Of a stretch of 64,000 nt of DNA, positions 45,585 to 60,079 are shown in pieces. Numbering within the stretch: position 1 is the stretch's first letter; every line of letters starts with the position of its first letter. A program made the position numbers and the translations under genes. The stretch covers positions 3,234,595 through 3,298,594 of the forward strand of contig NC_006177.1 in the NCBI RefSeq assembly GCF_000009905.1, written 5' to 3'. Source of the stretch: Symbiobacterium thermophilum IAM 14863 (GTDB lineage: Bacteria; Bacillota; Sulfobacillia; Symbiobacteriales; Symbiobacteriaceae). A model generated the notes under the pieces. The model ran no database searches, was not told the DNA's origin, and saw only the letters and a program-made list of their open reading frames with translations.

Positions 45585-45836
45585 CTAGCCCTCCAGGATG
45601 GCGGCGGCAGCAGCGCCGACCTCGATCCCGCAGGCCTTGCCCAGCACCACCATCGATTCAACCTCTTCGATCTCGAGGCCCTTCTCCCGTGCGGCCTCGA
45701 GCACCCCGCGGAGCACGTGCTCCTCGGCGTCCCGGGCCACGAACACCACACGGGCCTGGCCCTTTGCGATGGCCTTCACAGTCTGTTTCGTTCCGATGGT
45801 CTTCTTGGAAGCCGTTTTGAGTCGCTCCAAACTCAT
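45585..45836 (-). CDS. rplGB: L7Ae-family RNA-binding protein (YbxF-like)
   Basis: An 83-residue L7Ae-type protein that binds kink-turn RNA. It matches the YbxF proteins found before rpsL in Firmicutes. ATG 45836 ([19 protein letters not shown]) follows AGGAGG; a frame to 45863 is open but lacks a ribosome site. It is the first gene of the str operon, directly after a strong promoter. Confidence 0.9.
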   Translation of the reverse strand: MSLERLKTASKKTIGTKQTVKAIAKGQARVVFVARDAEEHVLRGVLEAAREKGLEIEEVESMVVLGKACGIEVGAAAAAILEG

Positions 45837-45871
45837 CGCCCCAGAAACCTCCTGCTCAGGCACACTTTCAT

Positions 45872-45900
45872 ATTGTACTCAGGGGGCAGACACGAGTCAA
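45872..45900 (-). promoter_or_regulatory. str operon promoter
   Basis: TTGACT (45895-45900) and TACAAT (45872-45877) are 17 bases apart on the minus strand, 35 bases before the L7Ae-like gene. Confidence 0.85.
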
Positions 45901-45952
45901 GAAAAACCCGCGCCGCGTGCACTCCTGCGGGCTCTTACGCGCGCAGCCTCCC

Positions 45953-46573
45953 TCAATCGCCCATTTTCGGCTTGTCCTCCCTGCGAGCCCGCAGCACCCG
46001 ATAGCCAGCCTGCCGCGCCACGTCCTCGACGTTGCCGAAGAGCGCTTCCAGTTTCCGCTTCATGCTCGGGGCGCCCTGCTTGTTCTGCACGACGACCCAG
46101 AGCGAGCCACCCGGCTTCAGGGCCGCGTGGGCCTCGTCCAGCAGCCGGTAGACCGTGGCCTTGCCGGCGCGAATCGGCGGGTTGGTCACCACGGCGTCAA
46201 AGGCGATCCCCGCCACCGGCTCCAGCCCGTCGCCCACCCGCACCTCCGCGTTGGCGATGGCGTTGGCCTCCAGGTTGCGACGCGCCAGCTCGGCCGCCCG
46301 CTCGTTGATCTCTACCATATAAATGAACCCCTGCGGTGCGAGCCGTGCCGCCACGATACCGATGGGCCCGTAGCCGCAGCCCAGGTCCAGCACCGTGTCG
46401 GCCGGGCCGATCTCCATCGCTTCAATTAACAACAGCGACCCGAAGTCAACCCGCTCCCGGGAGAAGACCCCGGCGTCGGTGACGAAGCGGAAGTCCATCC
46501 CCCGAAGCGTGACGGAGAAGCTGGTCTCCGCGTGGGCCACCCCTGGCCGGCGGGTGTAGTAGTGTTCGCTCAC
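45953..46573 (-). CDS. RsmC-like rRNA methyltransferase (YbxB-like)
   Basis: A 206-residue class I methyltransferase. Motif I is DLGCGYGPIG (about residue 60), and the NPPI motif typical of guanine-N2 methyltransferases acting on 16S rRNA is present (VVTNPPI). GTG 46573 follows GGAGGAGGCGG. In Bacillus the homologue ybxB lies between rplL and rpoB; here it lies after rpoC, so the gene has moved within the cluster. The target nucleotide is inferred from the family. Confidence 0.88.
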   Translation of the reverse strand: MSEHYYTRRPGVAHAETSFSVTLRGMDFRFVTDAGVFSRERVDFGSLLLIEAMEIGPADTVLDLGCGYGPIGIVAARLAPQGFIYMVEINERAAELARRNLEANAIANAEVRVGDGLEPVAGIAFDAVVTNPPIRAGKATVYRLLDEAHAALKPGGSLWVVVQNKQGAPSMKRKLEALFGNVEDVARQAGYRVLRARREDKPKMGD

Positions 46574-46664
46574 GGAGCCGCCTCCTCCGGACAACATGAC
46601 CCTGCGCGCCGGCGCTCCGTGCGTCGCAGGGGCTTGGGCAACAGTCCAACGAAAATGCAGAGCA

Positions 46665-46877
46665 ATGGTACCGAAAAATGGTGCGGAAGGCAAGAGTGCG
46701 CGCAGACGGGCCCCCCCGGCGGCTGAGGTGGACGAGTCCCCGCTGATCGAGGCGGCGAGGGCAGGTGTGGACGGCGCATTCGACAGCCTCGTCAGACCGC
46801 ATCTGGACCGCGCTTACCGGATCACCGTCCCGTTCGAGAACGTCCGGGAGTTCGCTCAGCGCTTCGTGTCCCGCTGA
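46665..46877 (+). pseudogene. Truncated ECF sigma-factor remnant
   Basis: The frame encodes SPLIEAARAGVDGAFDSLVR and then PHLDRAYRI, which closely follows sigma-70 region 2.1 of ECF factors. It then ends after ENVREFAQRFVSR, about where region 2.2-2.3 should continue. Region 4 is missing. About 70 residues are open from ATG 46665. There is no good ribosome site. It is best read as the 5' relic of a decayed sigma gene, though a short functional peptide cannot be excluded. Confidence 0.5.
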
Positions 46878-46909
46878 TCGCCGCACGATCGCCGGTGAGC
46901 GCGCATAAC

Positions 46910-46938
46910 GGCCCGGCTGCCTCTCACGGCAGCCGGGC
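46910..46938. terminator. Terminator after rpoC
   Basis: GGCCCGGCTGCC and GGCAGCCGGGCC form a 12-bp stem 10 bases after the rpoC stop. The plus-strand side ends in TTCTC. Confidence 0.7.
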
Positions 46939-46947
46939 CTTCTCGTG

Positions 46948-50487
<3,540 letters not shown>

Positions 50488-50503
50488 CGCTCAGCACCCT
50501 CCC

Positions 50504-54256
<3,753 letters not shown>

Positions 54257-54600
54257 GCGGTCTAGGCCTCCTCGCTCCTGTATGGTGGCCATCAAGAAGC
54301 TCCCCGTCTGGAAGTGCCCACCGCGGAAGCGCTCGATGTATCATCAACTCCCCCGCCGATTTGAACGCACCGGCAGGAGAAACTGTAACCGACTACGAAA
54401 AAGAAAAAAGCACTTGCACGACCGGCCGCTGATGGTCGGCCTTTCCAGGATGCCATTCTTTATTGGTATCCTGGAAAACCCGGTTTATGCATGTATCGGG
54501 TGAACTTTCCGCCCGGTGCATGGGCGCAGCGGGAGTTCGCCGTAACCGTCCCGTCCACACTTTGATGGCAAGTTATCATGTTACCACGGCAGGGAACCCC
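54257..54600 (-). promoter_or_regulatory. Long rpoB leader with possible attenuator
   Basis: About 315 transcribed bases precede rpoB. They include a long hairpin (TTTCCAGGAT at 54442-54451 with ATCCTGGAAA at 54468-54477). A short CGACC/GGTCG stem (54419-54438) follows, then a T-rich run on the minus strand (54398-54409). This is the order of an attenuator. No ribosomal-protein binding motif is recognised. Confidence 0.5.
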
Positions 54601-54606
54601 TGTCAA
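54578..54606 (-). promoter_or_regulatory. rpoBC promoter
   Basis: TTGACA (54601-54606) and TAACAT (54578-54583) are 17 bases apart on the minus strand, with TGG forming an extended -10. The stretch GCCGTGGTAAC is shared with the rpmG promoter. Confidence 0.82.
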
Positions 54607-54620
54607 GGGAAGTCCAGACC

Positions 54621-54655
54621 GCGGGCAGAGCCGCCAGGTTCTGCCCGCCCTTTTC
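54621..54655 (+). terminator. Plus-strand-oriented terminator upstream of the rpoB promoter
   Basis: GCGGGCAGA and TCTGCCCGC form a 9-bp stem followed by CCTTTTC on the plus strand. No plus-strand gene is present, so it may stop antisense transcription or act as a plain stem on the other strand. Confidence 0.5.
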
Positions 54656-54670
54656 ATTCCGAAAGAAGGC

Positions 54671-54712
54671 GAGGGTTGGAGCCGCGCCCGGGCAGCGCTG
54701 ACTCCAACCCTC
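54671..54712 (-). terminator. Terminator after rplL
   Basis: GAGGGTTGGAG (54671-54681) pairs with CTCCAACCCTC (54702-54712), followed on the minus strand by GCCTTCTTTC. It separates rplJL from rpoBC. Confidence 0.78.
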
Positions 54713-54732
54713 CTTTCCGGCGGCGAACGCCC

Positions 54733-55116
54733 TTACTTGACCTCGACCTCGGCGCCGGCCTCCTTGAGCTTCTCGGCGGCGGCGTCGGCATCGGCCTTGG
54801 AGACCTTCTCCTTGACGGGCTTGGGAGCGCCGTCGACCAGGTCCTTGGCCTCCTTCAGGCCCAGGCCGGTCAGCTCGCGGACGACCTTGATGACCGCGAT
54901 CTTGTTGGCGCCGGGGTTCTTCAGGATGACGTCGAACTCGGTCTTCTCCTCCGCGGCCGGAGCAGCAGCGGCGGCGCCCGCGGCGGGGGCAGCGGCGACG
55001 GCCACCGGGGCGGCGGCGGTCACGCCGAAGGTCTCCTCGAACAGTTCCTTCAGTTCCTTGAGCTCGAGGGCGGTCATGCCCTTAATGATCTCGATAACCT
55101 CTGCAGCCTTGGACAT
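54733..55116 (-). CDS. rplL: Ribosomal protein L7/L12
   Basis: The stalk protein L7/L12, 127 residues. The N-terminal dimerisation domain is followed by an Ala/Pro-rich hinge (about residues 38-55) and the factor-binding domain ([20 protein letters not shown]). The start is ATG 55116 behind AAGGAGG. Confidence 0.98.
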   Translation of the reverse strand: MSKAAEVIEIIKGMTALELKELKELFEETFGVTAAAPVAVAAAPAAGAAAAAPAAEEKTEFDVILKNPGANKIAVIKVVRELTGLGLKEAKDLVDGAPKPVKEKVSKADADAAAEKLKEAGAEVEVK

Positions 55117-55170
55117 GTGGGAAACCTCCTTAAACTTGAACTTGAAATGGCATCAAGATGGGATTCCGAA

Positions 55171-55710
55171 CTAGGCCTCGGCACCCTCCAGCTGGCGGAT
55201 GCGCGCATCCAGCGCATAGGCGAAGCTGGCCAGCAGGCCGTTGATGGCGCCGGCGACGCCCTGCAGGGGCGCCTGGATGCCGGCCAGCACCTGGGCGAGC
55301 AGGGTCTCGCGGTTGGGCAGGTCGGCCAGCGCCTTCACCCCGTCCGCGTCGATGACCTTCCCCTCGAGGATGCCGGCCTTCATCACGAACTTGGGCTCCC
55401 GTTCCTTCGCGAAGAACTCGCGGATCTTCTTGGCGCCCGCGGCCTCGTCCTCATAGGAGAACGCCAGGGTCGTGGTGCCGTGCAGGTACGGCTCGAGCCC
55501 TTCGATGCCCAGCTCCCGGGCAGCGATGCCGATCAGGGTGTTCTTGGCCACCTTCAGCTCGACACCGGCCTGCCGGAGTTCCCGGCGCAGTTGCGTCACC
55601 TGGGCGACGGTCAGCCCGAGGTTATCGGCCAGCACGACGCTCTTGGCGTTCTGCAGGGCCTCCTTCAGCTCGGCCACCGCCTGCTGCTTCTCGGGACGGA
55701 TCGTGCGCAC
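55171..55710 (-). CDS. rplJ: Ribosomal protein L10
   Basis: Stalk-base protein L10, 179 residues. It anchors L7/L12 dimers and represses its own operon by binding the leader RNA, a complete copy of which lies upstream. VVLADNLGLTVAQVTQLRRE and VAKNTLIGIAARELG are typical. The start is GTG 55710. Confidence 0.98.
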   Translation of the reverse strand: MRTIRPEKQQAVAELKEALQNAKSVVLADNLGLTVAQVTQLRRELRQAGVELKVAKNTLIGIAARELGIEGLEPYLHGTTTLAFSYEDEAAGAKKIREFFAKEREPKFVMKAGILEGKVIDADGVKALADLPNRETLLAQVLAGIQAPLQGVAGAINGLLASFAYALDARIRQLEGAEA

Positions 55711-55744
55711 GTTCTGTTCACCCCCTTAACCGGAACATGAAGAA

Positions 55745-55774
55745 AGACCTCCGACCATAGCCAGTCGGAGGTCT
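55745..55774 (-). terminator. Attenuator terminator in the rplJ leader
   Basis: AGACCTCCGAC and GTCGGAGGTCT form an 11-bp stem with an 8-base loop, followed on the minus strand by TTCTTC. It lies between the L10 leader fold and rplJ. Confidence 0.82.
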
Positions 55775-55895
55775 GAGATGTAGCACCCAGACGCGCGCGC
55801 CCCGGGAGGCGCGACATCCGACCTCGGCGGGCTGGCGAAAACGCCACTTAGGCCTGTGCGGCACCTGCTGTCTACGGTCGTTCACTATGGAGTTC
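55775..55895 (-). ncRNA. Ribosomal protein L10 leader RNA
   Basis: The minus strand contains CGACC-GTAGACAGCAGGTGC, a long hairpin arm with GGCG-TTTT-CGCC, then GCCGAGGTCG, which closes on the first CGACC. The AGACAGCAGGTGC and GCCGAGG blocks are the conserved L10-binding kink-turn of the bacterial L10 leader. L10-L12 binding is expected to favour the downstream terminator. Confidence 0.88.
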
Positions 55896-55908
55896 ATGCA
55901 CACCGACG

Positions 55909-55937
55909 AGTATATCCCTTTGGTGTGCAGGCGTCAA
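55909..55937 (-). promoter_or_regulatory. rplJL promoter
   Basis: TTGACG (55932-55937) and TATACT (55909-55914) are 17 bases apart on the minus strand, just upstream of the L10 leader. Confidence 0.85.
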
Positions 55938-55959
55938 GGGTGAGTTGCAGCACGCGCGC

Positions 55960-56094
55960 TTACGCCCGCTCCTCCTCCAGCATCTCTTCCAACCGGATCT
56001 TCTCCTGGATCAGAATGCGCTTCTCCGCCGGCGAGGCCTTCAGCCACCGGTCGACCAGGCTCTCCAACCGCTGCCGGATCTGGCGCTCGTCCAT
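55960..56094 (-). CDS. Small charged protein of 44 residues, unknown
   Basis: I do not recognise this gene. ATG 56094 follows GGGAGGTGAAACGGCAG, a good ribosome site, and the frame ends at TAA 55960-55962. The product is highly charged and helical, with segments such as RQRLESLVDRWLKASPAEKR and EEMLEEERA, and could form a coiled coil. It has its own strong promoter about 70 bases upstream and sits between the rplA terminator and the rplJ promoter. The codon bias matches its neighbours. Function cannot be inferred. Confidence 0.6.
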   Translation of the reverse strand: MDERQIRQRLESLVDRWLKASPAEKRILIQEKIRLEEMLEEERA

Positions 56095-56164
56095 CTGCCG
56101 TTTCACCTCCCGCCACCGTTGCTGTATGGCGATTTTGGCTATATGTAGATCTCAGCCCCGGCCT

Positions 56165-56193
56165 ATAGTATCCCGCAGATGTCGCGCTTGCAA
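56165..56193 (-). promoter_or_regulatory. Promoter of the 44-residue gene
   Basis: TTGCAA (56188-56193) and TACTAT (56165-56170) are 17 bases apart on the minus strand. They lie between the rplA terminator and the small gene, with no other gene to serve. Confidence 0.7.
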
Positions 56194-56238
56194 TACAGGA
56201 TCGACCCGATTCGACATGGTCCCCGCAGGCGCGATAAA

Positions 56239-56263
56239 GGGGTCCGCCCCGAAGGCGGACCCC
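56239..56263 (-). terminator. Terminator after rplA
   Basis: GGGGTCCGCC and GGCGGACCCC form a 10-bp stem with a 5-base loop, followed on the minus strand by TTTATC. Confidence 0.85.
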
Positions 56264-56279
56264 GTCGACAGCTCCTTCT

Positions 56280-56987
56280 CTACTTCTCCGCCGTGGCGGT
56301 CAGGCGGGCCGGGTTGACCTTGATGCCGGGGCCCATCGTCGCCGAGATGGTGACCGACTTCATGTACTGGCCCTTCGCCGCCGCGGGCTTCGCCCGGAGC
56401 AGGGCCTCCGTGAGGGCCCGGAAGTTCGCCGCCAGCCGCTCCACGTCGAAAGAGGCCTTGCCGATGGGCGCCGCGACGATGCCGGCCTTGTCGGTCCGGT
56501 ACTCCACCTTACCGGCCTTGATCTCCTGGATAGCGTTGGCCACGTCGAAGGTGACGGTGCCGGTCTTGGGGTTGGGCATGAGGCCGCGGGGACCGAGGAT
56601 GCGGCCCAGCCGGCCGACCAGGCTCATCATGTCCGGGGTGGCCACAGCGACGTCGAAGTCCAGCCAGCCCTCCTGGATCTTGGCCACCAGGTCCTCGGCA
56701 CCGACGTAGTCCGCGCCGGCGGCTTCGGCTTCCTTCGCCTTCTCGCCCTTGGCAAACACGAGCACCTTCACTTCCTTGCCCGTGCCACCAGGCAGCACGA
56801 CGGCGCCGCGGATCTGCTGGTCCGCATGGCGGACGTCGACGCCCAGGCGATAGGCGACCTCGATCGTCTCATCGAAGTTGGCCGTGGCGGTCTTCTTCAC
56901 CAGCTCCAGGGCCTCCATGGGATCGTACAGCTTATTGCGGTCGACCAGCGCCGCCGCACTCCGGTACTTCTTGCCATGCTTCGGCAT
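56280..56987 (-). CDS. rplA: Ribosomal protein L1
   Basis: Large-subunit stalk protein L1, 235 residues. ATG 56987 ([17 protein letters not shown]) follows AAGGAGG; the frame runs on to 57050. [20 protein letters not shown] is the family signature. Confidence 0.98.
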   Translation of the reverse strand: MPKHGKKYRSAAALVDRNKLYDPMEALELVKKTATANFDETIEVAYRLGVDVRHADQQIRGAVVLPGGTGKEVKVLVFAKGEKAKEAEAAGADYVGAEDLVAKIQEGWLDFDVAVATPDMMSLVGRLGRILGPRGLMPNPKTGTVTFDVANAIQEIKAGKVEYRTDKAGIVAAPIGKASFDVERLAANFRALTEALLRAKPAAAKGQYMKSVTISATMGPGIKVNPARLTATAEK

Positions 56988-57064
56988 TGTGATCTTCCTC
57001 CTTGTGGTTAAACCGCGATTCGGCTGCCGCCCGAAGGCAGCCTCCCACAAGCCAAGGCCGTGCG

Positions 57065-57487
57065 CTACTCGACATCCACGCCCATGGACCGGGCGGTACC
57101 GCGCACCATGCGCTTGGCGGCCTCCAGATCGTTGGCGTTCAGGTCGGGCATCTTGATCTTGGCGATCTCCTCGACCTGGGCGTCGGTCAGCTTGCCGACC
57201 TTCTGCTTGTTCGGCACGCCGGAGGCGGTCTCAATGCCTAGCGCCTTCTTGATCAGAACGGCGGTGGGCGGGGTCTTCAGGATGAAGGTGAAGGAACGGT
57301 CCTCGTACACGGTGATCTCCACCGGGATGACGAGGCCGACCTGGTCCTTGGTCCGCTCGTTGTACTCCTTGCAGAACGCCATGATGTTGACGCCGTGCGC
57401 GCCCAGGGCCGGACCGACGGGCGGCGCCGGGGTCGCTTTCCCCGCTGGCAGCGCCAGCTTGATCACCGCTGTGACCTTCTTCGCCAC
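57065..57487 (-). CDS. rplK: Ribosomal protein L11
   Basis: Large-subunit GTPase-centre protein L11, 140 residues. [20 protein letters not shown] is the N-terminal signature and the C-terminal domain binds 23S rRNA. The start is GTG 57487 behind AAGGAGGAG. Confidence 0.98.
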   Translation of the reverse strand: MAKKVTAVIKLALPAGKATPAPPVGPALGAHGVNIMAFCKEYNERTKDQVGLVIPVEITVYEDRSFTFILKTPPTAVLIKKALGIETASGVPNKQKVGKLTDAQVEEIAKIKMPDLNANDLEAAKRMVRGTARSMGVDVE

Positions 57488-57518
57488 GATGACTCCTCCT
57501 TAGAAGATGTGGTACGGC

Positions 57519-57537
57519 GGGCGTCCGGCAGACGCCC
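57519..57537. repeat. Hairpin in the rplK leader
   Basis: GGGCGTC and GACGCCC form a 7-bp stem with a 5-base loop 31 bases before the rplK start. Confidence 0.4.
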
Positions 57538-57570
57538 TCCCACTGCGGACCAAGGGCCCGCACATCAAAG

Positions 57571-57591
57571 GGTCGCGCAGGATGCGCGACC
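57571..57591 (-). terminator. Terminator-like hairpin after nusG
   Basis: GGTCGCGCA and TGCGCGACC form a 9-bp stem followed on the minus strand by CTTTG. Since no rplK promoter is seen downstream, it is probably leaky or regulated. Confidence 0.55.
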
Positions 57592-57635
57592 GCATTGATC
57601 CTAACACAAAGCGGGGGCATTGGGAATGGCCCAGC

Positions 57636-58166
57636 TCAGATCTCCTCGATCTGGCTGAAGTCCACTTCCACCGGGGTCTCGCGGCCGAACATCGTGACCT
57701 GGACGCGCGCCTTGCCCTTCTCGGGGAAGATCTCCTTGATCACGCCAGTGTGGTCCTTGAACGGACCGGCGATCACCCGCACCGGCTGGTCGACCTCGAA
57801 ATCGACCACCACGTGGGCAGGCTTGTCCTCCCCGTGCCGGCCGAGGATCGCCTCGACCTCCTCGGGGGTGAGGGGGATCGGCTTGTTGCCGGACCCGACG
57901 AACCCCGTCACGCCGGGGGTGTTGCGCACGACGTACCAGGAGTCGTCGCTCATGACCATCTCCACGAGCACGTACCCTGGGAAGACCTTCCGCTTGACCT
58001 TCTTCTGTTTGCCGTCCTTGATCTCGATCTCGTCCTCCATGGGGACCAGGACCCGGAAGATCTTCTCCTGCATCTCCATGGACTCGACACGCTTCTCCAG
58101 GTTGGTCTTGACCTTGTTCTCATACCCGGAGTAGGTGTGGACGACATACCAGTGCTTCTCTGCCAT
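57636..58166 (-). CDS. nusG: Transcription factor NusG
   Basis: A 176-residue elongation factor that binds RNA polymerase. The N-terminal NGN domain contains HWYVVHTYSGYENKVKTNLE, and the C-terminal KOW domain VRVIAGPFKDHTGVIKEI binds S10 or Rho. ATG 58166 is chosen by alignment; the frame continues to 58196. It lies 52 bases after secE. Confidence 0.97.
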   Translation of the reverse strand: MAEKHWYVVHTYSGYENKVKTNLEKRVESMEMQEKIFRVLVPMEDEIEIKDGKQKKVKRKVFPGYVLVEMVMSDDSWYVVRNTPGVTGFVGSGNKPIPLTPEEVEAILGRHGEDKPAHVVVDFEVDQPVRVIAGPFKDHTGVIKEIFPEKGKARVQVTMFGRETPVEVDFSQIEEI

Positions 58167-58218
58167 GAGCCGGGGGGCAGGCCAGGCCCCCAACACCTGC
58201 CTTTGCGTGGGTTGCGAC

Positions 58219-58422
58219 CTAGGCGAGGAGCAGCTCCATCAGCGCCCCGATGCCCAGGTCCCAGAGGTAGAGAAACCCGGCGACCAGCGCGACCATGGCC
58301 ACCACGATGCCGGTCGCCTTGATGACGCGCTCACGGCTCGGCCAGACGACCTTCCGGAGTTCGCCGACGACCTCGCGCAGGTACGTACGAATCCCCTCAA
58401 AGAAGGCTTTGATGCGTTCCAT
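58219..58422 (-). CDS. secE: Protein translocase subunit SecE
   Basis: A 67-residue single-span SecE of the short Gram-positive type. The amphipathic helix REVVGELRKVVWPSRERVIK precedes one membrane segment. ATG 58422 is the natural start; the longer frame to 58590 crosses the promoter. Confidence 0.95.
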   Translation of the reverse strand: MERIKAFFEGIRTYLREVVGELRKVVWPSRERVIKATGIVVAMVALVAGFLYLWDLGIGALMELLLA

Positions 58423-58492
58423 GATCACGACCACCCTCGAGATAGAAAATGCCCCAACACAAATAAAACCTGGCAGCGCGACCAGTGTACAA

Positions 58493-58522
58493 ATTGTAGC
58501 ACGGCCGCGCACGGGTTGTAAA
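58493..58522 (-). promoter_or_regulatory. secE-nusG promoter
   Basis: TTTACA (58517-58522) and TACAAT (58493-58498) are 18 bases apart on the minus strand, with an extended TGC before the -10. Confidence 0.8.
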
Positions 58523-58607
58523 GCGCGCGGGCACAGTTTCCTGCGGTCGTCTCCGGCCTCCGGGAAGCGCTGAACCGCCGTACCGGTCACCGGTGCGGCG
58601 GTTCAGG

Positions 58608-58683
58608 TGGCAGGGGCGGCAGGACTCGAACCCGCAACCTACGGTTTTGGAGACCGTTGCTCTACCAGTTGAGCTACGCCCCT
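58608..58683 (-). tRNA. trnW: tRNA-Trp (anticodon CCA)
   Basis: The 76-base minus-strand gene has acceptor arms AGGGGCG and CGCCCCT and an encoded CCA end. The anticodon loop is CTCCAAA on the stem ACGGT/ACCGT, and the T loop is GTTCGAGTC. It lies between rpmG and secE, a common place for tRNA-Trp in this group. Confidence 0.96.
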
Positions 58684-58724
58684 GTGAGGGCCGAGCGCGC
58701 ATGGCGTCGGCACGATGCCCGGGC

Positions 58725-58889
58725 CTAGCGGGTCTCGCGATGGAGGGTGTGGTGCCCACAGGTCGGGCAGAACTTCCGGAGTTCGAGACGCCCCGAGTCG
58801 TTCTTCTTATTCTTATAGGTAGAGTAGTTCCGATTCTTACAATCGGTGCAGGCCATCGTGATAATGACCCGAGCGCTTGCCTTCGCCAC
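58725..58889 (-). CDS. rpmG: Ribosomal protein L33, zinc form
   Basis: Large-subunit protein L33, 54 residues. Two CxxC pairs (CTDC and CPTC) bind zinc. GTG 58889 ([17 protein letters not shown]) follows ATGGAGG; the frame to 58961 crosses the promoter. tRNA-Trp is next downstream. Confidence 0.96.
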   Translation of the reverse strand: MAKASARVIITMACTDCKNRNYSTYKNKKNDSGRLELRKFCPTCGHHTLHRETR

Positions 58890-58932
58890 GTTGCGCCACC
58901 TCCATTCCGCGAGGCACTCACCATGCCCATAT

Positions 58933-58961
58933 AAGTTACCACGGCGCCCACTCCGTGTCAA
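58933..58961 (-). promoter_or_regulatory. rpmG promoter
   Basis: TTGACA (58956-58961) and TAACTT (58933-58938) are 17 bases apart on the minus strand, with the same GCCGTGGTAAC junction as the rpoB promoter. Confidence 0.8.
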
Positions 58962-58992
58962 CAGTGGAACACGGGGCAGCCTGAACCGACCA

Positions 58993-59024
58993 GCAGGACC
59001 GGAGGGCTTCCCCTCCGGTCCTGC
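58993..59024 (-). terminator. Terminator after tRNA-fMet
   Basis: GCAGGACCGGAGGG and CCCTCCGGTCCTGC form a 14-bp perfect stem with a CTTC loop, 6 bases past the tRNA end. There is no T-run. Confidence 0.68.
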
Positions 59025-59030
59025 GCCTTC

Positions 59031-59107
<77 letters not shown>

Positions 59108-59131
59108 GTGTCTTTGCCTGCAGCACGTGTA

Positions 59132-59160
59132 ATTCTACTCGATCCGCCCGTCGCTGTCAA
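59132..59160 (-). promoter_or_regulatory. tRNA-fMet promoter
   Basis: TTGACA (59155-59160) and TAGAAT (59132-59137) are 17 bases apart on the minus strand, 25 bases before the tRNA. It opens the long minus-strand translation block. Confidence 0.85.
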
Positions 59161-59324
59161 GCCAGCGGCCGCCTGACATTATCATCCAGCACCGCGGAAC
59201 CGCCGGCCGCGCCGAGGCCGGCCCAGTGGGGGCTTGTGCAGGGCCGCCTGCAGTGCGAACATATCTGTAAAGACTTGACGCAACGCCACCCCACCCACCA
59301 CCGTCGAAGGAGGACCGGCTGCCC

Positions 59325-60059
59325 GTGCAACCGCCCCATCCCATGCCCTGCGAGCGCCAGACGGCGCTCGTCGTCAACGGTACCGAGCTGCTGCGCATCC
59401 AGACCACCCCGGTGGACCTCGGGGACTGGGCCCTGGGCTTCCTCTACAGCGAGGCCATCATCGACGGGCCGGCTGACCTGCTTGCGGTCCGGGTGGACGC
59501 CGACACCTGCGTCGTGGAGGCCGCCGTCGCGCCGTCCCGCGCGCTCCATGCGGTCCGGGCGGCCGGGCGCTACCGGCGCCCCGACCCGGGACAGGGGGTC
59601 GCCTTCGACGCCGGGGCCCACGCCGGCGAGCTTCGGCCGGTTACCCACGGACTCGTCGTTTCCCGGGAACAGGTCGCCGGCTGGATGCGGCAGCTGCAGG
59701 CGGCAGCGCCGCTCTATGCAGCCACCGGCGGCATGCACGCGGCGGCCGTCGTGCACGTCCCCACGGACACGCTGCTCGTCCGGGAAGACATCGGGCGGCA
59801 CAACGCCGCGGACAAGGCCATCGGCGCCTGGCTGCGGTCCGGCTGGCCCCCGGAGGAGACCGTGCTGCTGGCCACCGGCCGCATCTCCTATGAGATGTGC
59901 CGGAAGGCCGCCCGCGCCGGCATCGGCGTGGCGGCCTCGCTCTCTGCCGCCACCGACCAGGCCATCGACCTGGCGGAGGCGCTCGCCATCGACCTGGCCG
60001 GATACGCAAAGAGCCCCGACCGGTTGGTGATCTACACCGCCGGCGGGCGCATCCGCTGA
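59325..60059 (+). CDS. FdhD-like sulfurtransferase lacking the cysteine loop
   Basis: A 244-residue FdhD-family protein. FdhD transfers sulfur from IscS to the molybdenum cofactor of formate dehydrogenase, using two cysteines in a CxxC-type loop. Family motifs are clear: ALGFLYSEAII, YAATGGMHAAAVV, VREDIGRHNAADKAIG and ATGRISYEMCRKAARAG. At the place of the cysteine loop the sequence is AAGRYRRPDPGQG, without cysteine. GTG 59325 follows AAGGAGG. No formate dehydrogenase gene is nearby. It lies 20 bases before the receptor-like gene. Confidence 0.85.
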   Translation: MQPPHPMPCERQTALVVNGTELLRIQTTPVDLGDWALGFLYSEAIIDGPADLLAVRVDADTCVVEAAVAPSRALHAVRAAGRYRRPDPGQGVAFDAGAHAGELRPVTHGLVVSREQVAGWMRQLQAAAPLYAATGGMHAAAVVHVPTDTLLVREDIGRHNAADKAIGAWLRSGWPPEETVLLATGRISYEMCRKAARAGIGVAASLSAATDQAIDLAEALAIDLAGYAKSPDRLVIYTAGGRIR

Positions 60060-60079
60060 CGCGAAAGGAGGTGCGCGCG

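Larger units (their letters stand above)
46574..46947. other. Gap between rpoC and the RsmC-like gene
   Basis: The gap holds a plus-strand ECF-sigma-like remnant (46665-46877) and a strong hairpin (46910-46938). No clear minus-strand promoter for the RsmC-like gene is seen. Confidence 0.5.

Noticed and set aside
59240-59324. Promoter for the FdhD-like gene
   Set aside because: TTGACG and several AT-rich hexamers occur, but none pair at 16-18 bases, so I do not call one.
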